Shown here one piece after another: positions 15,101 to 27,100 of a stretch of DNA of 64,000 nt. The notes below the pieces were generated by a model. That model saw nothing but the letters and a program-made list of their open reading frames with translations, was not told the DNA's origin and did no database searches. The stretch spans positions 9,548,001-9,612,000 of the forward strand of contig CP093831.1 of assembly GCA_033063855.1 (NCBI GenBank), given 5' to 3'. The stretch comes from Smittia aterrima. Its lineage: Eukaryota; Arthropoda; Insecta; Diptera; Chironomidae. The number at the start of each line of letters is the position of its first letter. Positions within the stretch are counted from its first letter, which is position 1. A program made the translations under genes and the position numbers.

Positions 15101-18100
15101 GATTAGACATCAAGAATATTTTATTTGAGATTACTGTTCTCTCTGTGTCCTTCGAAAATTATGTTTTGTTTACTTGTTTTCAACAGTTTAAATTGATTGT
15201 TAGTTACTTGTTTTCTGTATGTTGACGAGAAAATCTTTCAAACGTTCTTGAAGAAGAGAAAATGTTTTTCACTTGAAAAAGTCGACGAAGTTTTCATAAA
15301 AATAGAAAAACAAAATTCGTTTTTATTTCGTCTCGAAAATTTATTATTTCGTGAGTCGTAAATGCACTTCGTCCCTTTCCTCAAACCGAAATGTCCCTTT
15401 TAAAGCGGAAGAAAGTAAAGTTTTGTGACTAAGATCGTGAGAGTAAAGAAAAAGTCTTTAGCGGGTAAATAGAAATTTCCTTGAAACTTCATTTTTCAAA
15501 CCTCAAATAACCAAATGTCATTTGTTTGTCATCATAATCCGCCCACTTTCCATAACGTGCATTAGAACCAACAACCGTCACGTCGGCTTAGCGCTCAACG
15601 AAACAGCGAACTGACGTGCTTATCTTACTTTGAGTTGAGCTGACGTTTTTTTGATTTTGTTTCATTTTGGTTTTGTCGAATCTAACTCAAAGCAAAAGTC
15701 CCAAAAAGAAAAAGTTGAATTTGCGAGCACTTAACTTTGTATCGAAAAGCTCAAAGCATAAAAGGGAAATTTCAGAGGAAAAGTGCATTGTCCGACGGTT
15801 TGACGACGAGAGTTTAAGTAAAGTCACTGAACATTCTAAAGTTTCCCTTTTATCTGTCGATTCGAGTCGTAGCTTTGTCCTCAGTACTAACAAAACTTTT
15901 GCATTTATCATTTAGCCGGTTGATCACTTCGATGTTCAGTGATTTTGCAATTTAAACTTGATTGTCACAAAAGTTCGATTGTAGCCGAATGTTGTAAAGC
16001 TTAGTTTTTGTTTTGATGAACTCAAAGAATCTCTCGAGACTTGAAAATAATGAATTTTAATTTTTAGGTCGCTGCTGTTTTACTCGACAATGGCGCTCAG
16101 ATCGATGCAACCACCAAGAAAGGCTTCACGCCTTTGCATTTGACAGCGAAGTATGGAAACATCAAAGTCGCTCAATTGTTGTTGCAGAAGGAAGCTCCAG
16201 TTGATGCTCAAGGCAAAAATGGAGTTACTCCTCTTCATGTTGCAAGTCATTACGATCATCAGAACGTTGCTTTGTTGCTGCTCGAAAAGGGCGCTAGTCC
16301 TCATGCTACAGCTAAGAATGGACACACTCCACTTCACATCGCGGCTCGCAAGAACCAAATGGACATCGCTACAACTCTCTTGGAATATGGCGCTCAAGCC
16401 AACTCTGAAAGCAAAGCTGGATTCACTCCATTGCATTTGAGCTCTCAAGAAGGTCACACCGACATGTCGAGCTTGTTACTGGAGCACAAGGCAAATCCAG
16501 ATCAGCAAGCTCGCAATGGTTTGACTCCATTGCACTTGTGCGCGCAAGAAGACAAAGTTCAAGTCGCTCAGATTCTCGTCAAGCATGGAGCCAACATCGA
16601 AGCTCCAACTAAAGCTGGTTACACTCCTCTTCACGTCGCTTCTCATTTCGGTCAAGCCAACATGGTTCGTTACTTGATTGAACAGGGAGCTGAGACTAAC
16701 GCAGCAACAAGCATTGGATACACGCCATTGCATCAGGCCGCTCAGCAAGGACACTTGCACATCGTTCACACTCTAGTTGAACACAAGGCCGATCCGAATG
16801 CTGTCACAAGCGTAAGTTCATCGCTCATTTATTTATCTCTGATATACTCAATCAATTTAATCCTTTAGACCGGTCAAACACCTTTGCACATTGCGCAAAA
16901 GCTTGGCTACATCAGCGTTTTCGATTCTTTGAAGCCAGTCACGAACGAGGAAGCATCGATGTCAACATCGATGACTGATGAGAAATATCGAGTCGTTGCT
17001 CCCGAAGCAATGCACGAAACTTTCATGTCAGATTCAGAGGAAGAAGGTCAGTACATGCAATGATGATTGCGTCATTTACTTTTATGATTTCGCTCGACAT
17101 GAACACACAGCATGCCCCAAAATTTCAAAATCTTTATTTCCACCATTGATTGGCTGAACAAATCAACTCGACTATAATCATTCGCTAAAGGAATTGCTCG
17201 CTATCGCCACGTGTGCTCCAAATCTCTTTCTTTCTTCTTTTCTATCTTCCACTCCCCATTCTCTCACCCTCGAATTTTGATTCCTGAATGAAAGGCGATA
17301 CGAATGAGTTTGTGCTAGGCACGTCGATTGGCTTAAATTTAGATCAGCAATCAAATGGCAGTCACATTTACTTACCCTATCACAATGGTGATAGTATGAC
17401 ACGTAAGTGCTTTACAAAGTGCTTTGCCTTACAAAGACGGATTGCTTGTTGTTTACTCTCCTTTTGGTTCATTTGCTTTTTGTTCAGCGATAAACTTAAA
17501 GTTTCTTGATTTTCACTAATTTGTAAATTATTTTTCACAGGTGAAGACACAGCGTTGTCTGATCAACCTTACCGATACTTGACTGTCGATGAGATGAAGT
17601 CATTAGGAGATGATTCTCTTCCGATTGATGTCACACGCGATGAACGCGCTGACAACAAAATGATTCAGTCAACTGAGTCCGCAATGATTACGTCAATGCC
17701 ACCACAAGCTTTGGAAGATTCAATCAGTCCACAGCACATGACAATGCAACAGAGCACTGGACATACCGTCGTTGATTACGCTGCTAATGCTGATAACATT
17801 GTCATCGATCGTCATCCTCAACATGTTGGGTATGTAATCTTTTTGGTTCTTTATCATTAAAATATTTCATGAATTTCGCTCTTGACCATTCCTTTAACGC
17901 TGCTTTACCCTTTGGATATTTAACTTTCCTTTGTTATCATAACTAAAATCAAATCATTCAGTAAATTACATTGGAAGAAGTGAGTATCGATGATTGTCCA
18001 TTACGTTTTTTCTCTCACGTGTTGTGTGACTAGAATAGGACACTTTTTTTTCTTAGCTGATTCGATTAAAAGAACAGTTAGATGTCAATGAACATTCAAG

Positions 18101-21100
18101 GCAATTTTTGACTGATTACAGCTTCTTGGTGTCCTTCCTTGTTGATGCTCGCGGTGGAGCAATGCGTGGCTGCCGCCACAGTGGAGTTAGAATCATTGTT
18201 CCAGCTCGTTCAGCTGCTCAGCCCACTCGAATCACTTGCCGTTATGTCAAGCCTCAGCGTACAATGCATCCACCTCCTTTGATGGAAGGAGAAGCGTTGG
18301 CAAGTCGAGTTCTTGAACTCGGACCAGTTGGAGCAAAGTTCTTGGGACCAGTCATCATGGAAGTTCCTCATTTTGCTTCACTTCGCGGTAAAGAACGTGA
18401 GATTGTCATCTTGCGATCAGACAACGGAGAAACTTGGCGTGAACACACGATCGAGAATTCCGATGAAATCATTGGAGAGATTTTGAACGATTGCTTCGAA
18501 CCGGAAGGTAAGTTTTTTTTCAGTTTCTCTCTGAATTCATTCGCTTACATTTGTCATTTTAGATATCGCTCAAATGGATGAATTGGGTGGCGGACGCATC
18601 TGTCGTTTTGTCACTTACGATTTCCCGCAATACTTTGCTGTTATCTCTCGTATTCACCAAGAAGTTCACGCAATCGGCCCAGAGGGTGGCATGGTCTCAA
18701 GCACTGTCGTGCCACAAGTTCAAGCTGTGTTCCCACAAGGCGCACTCACGAAGAAGATTAAAGTTGGATTGCAGGTAAATTTGTTTAAGCCGCGAAAAGG
18801 CGTCGCGCCGGAAAAATTGCGTAAAATTAGTGTTAATCATGTACCGAAGAAGAAGAGATTTTCTTTGATTTGGTAAATTGAATGTCCATCGATGAAATTT
18901 CACTTTTGAAGATCTCTTTCTAACCTTTGCCTAATTTAACCCAAGAAAAGAAACTCTTAGAAATATCGTTCATCTTCCAATGCTTAATCAGAGATTGAAC
19001 TTATCCACGAAGAGTTCAATCTCAGATCTAGTCAGACGCTTGCAAAACGAAAGGTTCATCTATCTAGTTTAATGCTAGAGTTAGAGATTGAATAGACGAG
19101 AAAATTTAGTGCACCAAACGATATTTCAATCCCACTATCTCACTACTCCTCTTGACAATCTCCCTCAAAAGCGTCGTCGACGTGTAGAAAAATTTGATTT
19201 GATGACTTTTGTTTGACAATAATCGCGTCGACGACTGATTCAGGAATTCTCAAAACAAAATAATAATTTCAAGTACAAATTTTCTTTCGAACTTAAGTTT
19301 TCTTTTCGTGTTCATAACTGTAATCAGATAAAGTAAGCAACAGGGAGATTGCCTCATCAATGACGATGAAAAAAATACTTTAAAGATTGAAAATCTAGTC
19401 GATTAACATTTTTAGAACTTTAACTAATCAATGCTGATGAAAATGGAATGAGAATAGTTAAGAAATTGAATTGGTGATAGAAAGCCGACACGAAAAGCCT
19501 AAAGGAAAGAGATTTCTAGTCAAAGAAAGTCACAGTAATCATAATCAAAATATTTATTTTACTAACTTTATGTAGTTTTAAAAATAATTTGAGGAGCGTT
19601 CGTCAGAGAAGGTCGAAAAAGAATTGAGTAAGAGTCGAAGTGATAGCAAAAGAGAAATAAGGAATTTAATGATTGTGACTTAACTCATGAACGTTCCTCA
19701 TAATTCTCAGTAACCAATCAAGTAAATTTCAGTATTCTCGATACGAGACATTCAGGAATCTCAAAACAAAAAGAAAATCGAAGCCAATGAAATAGAATTT
19801 AAGATAACCAATCATTAACCAACGATATTATAACGAACATTTTATACCAAATTGAACTTTTCTGGCATTTTCCAAAGCATCAAAGGTCAATAACCTCGAA
19901 CATTAAAGCTCATTTCTTAAAAGCTTTTTTGATAAAATGCCAGGGGAGCTTCAAACTGAATAACTTTCTTCTAACAAAACTCTCTAAACTAACAGTTTCT
20001 TTCCAAAACTTACTTGAGTGCCCAATAAATTTAGTTTCTGACTGATACAAGATCAATTTCTTTTGCAAAACCTAACATGAAATCATCTCGAATAAAAACA
20101 TTTAATTAAACTAACAAACTTTGTCTTATTGTGGTCCACCAAGCCAATGAGTCCCCTCAATGAGAATTGTCAAAGCACCAACGAAACATGGTTCGATTTA
20201 AAATTATATTAAACTTAGTTGATTAAGAATAGCAAAAATAGCTTGTAGAGTTGAAAATACTAAATTTATTGGGCTCCCAAAAGCTCAATTAATCATTTTA
20301 CATGAGAAGAAACTTCTTTTCTGTTCAGAGTTCTTCAAAAAGTTGAAACATTTGTCGAATTAACACTAATTTTTGTCATTTACTCGTTAAGTTTTAAGCT
20401 TCATTACGAGTTTACTTCAGTTTCCTTAAGTTTTTTTTCACAAACATTCACACAATCCACACACGAGACACATCAAAAAATTCAAATTATTATTTGCATT
20501 CGGAAAATATTTGCAAAAAAAGTGGAAAATTGCCTTAACGAAACTCAATGAACAAAAACTTTAATATAATTTTAAATGTTCGAGCCTTGCTTCACTTTGT
20601 TGGTTTCATTTCAAAAGTTTATGATTTCAATTTATTATTTAAAAGTTAAACAATTTTGATTTACTTTCTGATTATAATTTAATTCGCTTCTGTCTACCAT
20701 GTCTCAAAATGTCGTTGCTTTACTTTTTAAGTTTATTTAATTATTCTTTAAATATTTTGATTTAGAAAGTTATCAATTTTCATTTTTTACTGACGAATCT
20801 TCTCCACCATTTCGAATTCTTTAGGCGCAACCAATCGATCCTGATTTGACAGCCAAGCTTTTGGGACGTGGCGTTGCTGTTTCACCTGTCGTGACAGTTG
20901 AGCCACGTCGTCGCAAGTTCCACAAAGCTATTACACTGAGCATCCCAACTCCGAGAGCTCATAGCCAAGGAATGATCAACCAATATTCCGGAAATGCTCC
21001 GACATTGCGTCTTTTGTGTTCAATAACAGGTTCGTACAGATATTTGAATTAATCTAAGAATATTATTTAAGTGAGTGAAACACGTCTTTATCAGTTTTGG

Positions 21101-24100
21101 TTTGAATTTTGTTAAATTTATTTCGATTGATGACGATAAGAGTCAGTCTAAGATTTTAAGAGAAGCTTCAACAAGTTTTGTTAAAAAAAACTTGTAAACT
21201 TGTTGAATCTTCATGTCAAAACTATTTTTTTTGAAAGCTTAAAGCTTTTGACGTTTTTTTGTGAGAACAAATTTAAGTCTTCGACGAAATAGGAAAAATT
21301 GGATTTGAAACTTTTTGATTTCTTGAATTTTATCTGAAAACTTTTTTTACTCCAAAATTATTTCTGAGAAAACATCTCAAATTTGACTTGAACTCTTTCA
21401 TTTTTCTTTGATTGCAATTTTATTGTTTCTGATAAAACAAAAAGAAAATCATTTGCAGTAAAAATCACGTACAGAACACGAGTGATTCAGTGATCACGAT
21501 AAATAAAACTTTTCAAAGATGTTAGGGCAGGTAAAGAAGTTGCCTGTAAACACTTTAGGGAATTTAGAACCTTAAACTTGGCATTTTTGAACTCCACTTC
21601 CATTTGCCAAGTTTATACTTAGATACAAACACGAGTTAGGTTGAGAATCATTCAGAAATTTGCAAGCGAAATGAAATTTTTATTGCAAACGAAAACATTT
21701 TTAACATTTCAAAATCAAAACCAAAAAAACATTAATTAACGCACGTAACCACTCTCTTCCCTTCTCTTTCTCTACTGTTGAAAAATACTGAAAAAATCTC
21801 GAAAAATCATTTGCTAAATTTGTTGTTGACACGAATAAATTATTAAAGGAGTGTTTCGGAAAAGATCTCTAAAAGGTAACTAACGGAAAACATGGAAAAT
21901 CGAAAAGCAAAAAAAGTTTATTTAAAAATTATGAGCTTTTGTTTAATGAAACTTTTGTGGGAATTTATTACTTTTGTTCTTATTGAAGCTTCTGAATGTT
22001 ATTTTGTTATGATTTCATGAGGATCTCTCTCACTTTCGTTCAAGTTACTTCCTGATTTATTAGTTGATGGGCCTCCCAAGGGTAAACTTTCCTTTCTTCT
22101 TTCTGTTCGCTATGCTAAACTATATACGTTACATGAAAACTTTATTGATTTTTGAATAAATTTGCTGCAAAACATTAAATCACTGATTAAATGAGCTCGA
22201 TTGCCAAAGCTTGCGAATCACAATTTGTACGCGAAATAAATCACAACTCCAACTCGAGCTTTGAACGAGACCTTATCACGCGATTTTCATTAAATAGTTT
22301 CCAACAAACAAAAGCAATGGCATGAACATTTAGAACCGAAACTAACTTAGTTATGGAATGAGAATCATCATCGATCTTAGTAACGTATATAATTTACGAT
22401 AACTAAACTACCATTGTTATAATTTATGAGCGAAACAAAAAGTCTTTTTCACTCTTAATTGCATTCTTAACGTTTGATCTTGAGACTTTACAAAAAAGAC
22501 ATAAACTCACTCTCATATCTTTCTCACATTTCTTAAGTTTAAAAGTAAAATGCAAGCTCGTTTTTGTTTGGATGAAACGGAGCTTCCACTTGCCAAAGCT
22601 TTCCACTTAAAGCCTGAGCTTAAAGACGAGCTTAATTTAAACTAAAATCAACTTTAAAATGCTTCAATTCTTTATGAGTTCGTTCTTAAACTTTTCATTT
22701 GATTATTTTAATTTCACAGTCTATGATTTCAAATTTTAATTTGCCGACGAAACAAAATTTTTATCTGAGCGGGTTTTAAAGAAAATGAAGACAGTTAGTT
22801 GCCTTATCAAAGGAAACTTTTCTGAAACCGTTGCTATCAAGTCACTGAGCCAAACAGGAACCAAAACAGTTTAATCCTTAAGCTCACCAACTTTCTTTTT
22901 TTGAGCTCCATTGCTCGTTGAAAGGATCACACGCTTGAGTTCGACCACAAATCTTTTAATTTATTTTATCGATTTTTCTTTATATTAAAATCAAAAAACT
23001 AAATTTGTTAAATATTTAAACAAAACGTGCACGAATTTTTCAGGTAAAAATTATGAAAACAAACTTTTTGCGTTCAAAGCTTTTGAAAGCTCTCGAAGTT
23101 TACTTCTCGAATCCGATTTTTCCTCAAACGCAAATCAACTGAATTTTCTTTTTTTTCTGTGCTACTTTGACATTGTAATGCGTGATTCTTTGTATCATTA
23201 GATTACTGTTATGCTTTTTAAATATTCATTGATGAGACGATATGGTGGTTGAATAGTAATGGTTTCAATCAATAATCTGAGCCGAAACATTCGATAACAA
23301 TTGGAGGTTGATGTTTGATTACGTTTCTTTAGCGCTTTTCTTATGATTACAAATTCATTGTAACTTCTCTCCTCATTTTCTCGATTCATTTCTTATCATT
23401 TTGCCTTTCTCGAATGATTTTCTTTCGCACTTACTTCTTAATGTTGTCGAAGTCAAATCACGTTCATGAAATAGTTTTAAGTGTTACATTCAAGGAATAG
23501 AGGAGCTTGAAAGCTTTTAAAAGACAAAGAAAGTGTCTGTTCCTTGATGGAGATTTAAATGTGAATCAACTTAGCGTTGTCAGTTATAATGTGCACAGTT
23601 GAAATTGTTATGACATTATCATTTGCTGTATAGTTCGTTAGACTTAAGATTCTTATGTTGATCTCGATGGCTAAGCTTTCGAAATTTATCTTTTTCTATC
23701 ATCAAATTTTAATTGATTTAAATTTTCAACTTTTAACAGGCGGAACGACAAGAGCTCAATGGGAAGATGTTACTGGATCGACACCTCTCACTTTTGTCAA
23801 CGACTGTGTCTCGTTCACGACAACTGTCTCAGCCAGGTTCTGGTTGATGGACTGTCGCAATATTGCTGATGCGACGAAAATGGCGACCGAACTCTACAGG
23901 CAAGTTATTAAATTAATATTTCACAACGCAATTTACTTATTTAGGTTTTCGATTAACAGGGAAGCCATTCATGTTCCTTTCATGGCAAAGTTTGTCGTGT
24001 TTGCGAAGCGCGTTGATCCGATGGAAGCGAGATTACGTGTCTTCTGCATGACCGATGATCGCGAGGACAAAACTCTTGAGCAACAAGAACATTTCACTGA

Positions 24101-27100
24101 AGTTGCAAAGAGCCGTGACGTTGAAGTCTTGGAGAACAAGGTTCAATATTTGGAGTTAGCTGGCAACTTGATTGCTGTGACTAAGTCAGGCGATCAACTT
24201 CAATTCCCTTTCAAGGCATTCAAAGAAAATCGTCTGCCATTCTCTGTTCGCGTGAAAGATCAACACGCTGATACCGTCGGACGTGCTTTGTTCATGCGCG
24301 AACCGAAGGTTGCCAAGGGTGAATCACCACAAAGCCCAATCTGCATCTTAAACATTGTCCTGCCCGAAGACATCATCCCCGACTCATTGTCGTTGCTTGA
24401 TGAAAGTCAAGACAGCGTTACCCGCTTTGATTGGTCGGAGCGTCTCCGTAAACCTGAGTCTGTCTCTTACCACTCGATCGAGTTGAGAACCAGCGATATC
24501 TCCAACCTTTTGGGCAATGATTGGGTAAAATTAGCACCTGAAATTGGAATCTCCCAAGAAGAAATCGACAACATTATTGACGACTTCCCTAATAGCACAG
24601 CTCAGCAAGCACAAGCAATGTTGAAGTTGTTCCAATCTAAGAAACAAAACGATGTCAACATCCTCGAGAATGGATTGCGTTCAATTGGACGCGATGATAT
24701 TGTCGATCGATGCCTTTCCCGAACTATCACCTCCACTACCACAACGACGACATCGCAAGTGATCAAACGTCAACCGAAGCGCACAAGCGACTCAAATGGA
24801 TATGAAGAAAGTGACTTGATCAAAGATTCTGATTCCATCGAAGAATTAACGAAGAAGCGTTATGGACGATACGAACATGACGAGAGCAAATATTCTGCAG
24901 AAGAGAAAGTCATTGAATCTGAGGAAGATGAAGAAGAAGCTGCCAAACGAACAGTTGCTGAGCGACGTGAGAAGATCGAGAAACGACTCTCGGGTGAACA
25001 AAAAGCTATCCCTTCAAATCAAAAGAAAGAAATTGTCGAGGAAATCACCACCATCAAGCGTCAGAGCCTAATCGAAGATGCAAGAGCTAAACATGAAGAC
25101 GAAATCTTAATGCAAAAGCCAGTTGATAACTCCTACAAATCCACCGTCGTTCCTGAGCAAGTTGTGAAGCTTAAAACGACTTCACATGATAGCTCGTCAG
25201 TCGACAAGGAAGATTTTGAACGAGAACTCCAAGACAAGTTCCATAAGACGTTGGGTGATGTCGAGAAATTCGAACATCACTACACACATGAGGCAATTCC
25301 GACGACACAAAACTTCTTAGCTTCAGAGATTGAAAAAGCAAGCTATGACAAAGATTTCCCTGAACAGAGGTCAGTCACAACGGTCACCACGAAGACCACA
25401 ACAATCATCGAAAATGAAGGAGAAACGAATGGAAAGTTCCATTCAAGTGAACACCACGAATCTCCTTTGGTGACGAAGCGCGAAACTGTCATTACAACGA
25501 CAAGTGACGGTGATGGCCGCACGACAAAGACTACGACCGTCTTTGTACAGGAAGACGATGACTTTGATCGATATGAACGTCAAGTGATGGATCCACAAGT
25601 CGTCGATGATATTTTGGAGGAAGCGCGCCAAAAGGCTGACAGCATCCAAAGTGAAACTTTCACAAAGACGACAACGATTCCTGGAGAAACCAAAGAAATC
25701 ACGACCACGACAACAATCCGAACGATCGAGAGCATTAACTTAGATGATGTCAGTGACGAACATCGCGATTATGAATTTGATGATGAAGAACTTATTCAGA
25801 ACAAAAAAGTGGAATCAGGTTTGTTCAACTTAAAATTAAAAAAATTTCTTAAAATTTAAAATATTTTCTTAAACTTTTTAGTGAAAAAGTCATCGACACA
25901 AACTCCACCATCAACTCCCCTCGACTTTGACGGGCGATCCAGCAATGTTCAGCAATTACCGGGTATGTAATAGTTTCTACTCCTTCAGTAAACTTATCTC
26001 TAAATATAACTTAAAGTTAAGAAAGAAAATCTTATTGAAATAAGTCGAAAAGATGATGATTCATTTAAAAAGTGATTTTATTGAAAATTGACATAAACAA
26101 CTTTCCACTAATTCGATGAACCTTTCCATTCAAATCATCTAATGTCGATGAATTCCTTTTGAATCAGTTTATGTTGCTGCTAAGAACTCCACTCTCATAT
26201 CTTAGATAAGAGCATCGTTCATTGTAGCAAGTTAAATGTTTCATCGAAACCTTATCGCTCCTTATTTGTTTCTCTCCTTCATTGTAAAATGTAATCAATC
26301 ATGCATAATTTACTCTCTTGATATCAGAAAGAAATATTCTCGCTTTTGTTATGATCGCTAAATATTTGTCGTTTCTTCATTTTTTCTGTTCGTTTTGATT
26401 TGTAAATATTTTCTTTAAAAAAAACTTTTGCTTTTGACATCTCTGTGTCTTCTTCAAATTTAATTTTTGGCATCCGACAGCAAAATGACTATCAAATGGC
26501 AATGAGCAAAAGAATAAAATGTTTTTAATTTACTCAATTTATTATTTTTAATCAATTTTTTTCTTTTTTTCGTTGTTGTAAGTTTTTAATGTTTTGACCT
26601 ATGGTAAACAATTTGAATGAAAATAAAAACAGAAACTGAAATGTTTTATAATTTAAATCTGGCAGAAACTTTTTTTTTCGAATGTCGTTTTTTTTTTGTT
26701 TCACATTTTCAGTATTTTTTGTTGTTTAGCTTTTTATGTTTTAGTGAATGGCTTTTATTGGAAGCTTTTATGCTTTGCTTTTGATTTTTGATCAAACGGG
26801 GCTTCTTCGTATGACTCGACGACTGACTAATTGACATTCGAATCGGTGGACTTTGATTTATTATTTAGGATTTGCTGGATGGAACCTTGAATTCGAGAAT
26901 GGTCGTTTTAACCTGATTTCCGATCAATGTCAGTCAACCGCGGTTTCTGAATCTCTTTCACTCTCGACAACCTTGCGACACTTTTAAGGCTTCGCATCGC
27001 TGTGTTATGGAATTATGCCATGACTGAACTTTCATAATTCAATTAGATTTTCTATCGTAGTTCAAGTGAATTCCTTCAAGTTACACACAGTAAATTGAAT

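Noticed and set aside
14316..16769. Minus-strand frames across the ankyrin repeats
   Set aside because: They mirror the repeated codons of the ankyrin exons and have no independent support.
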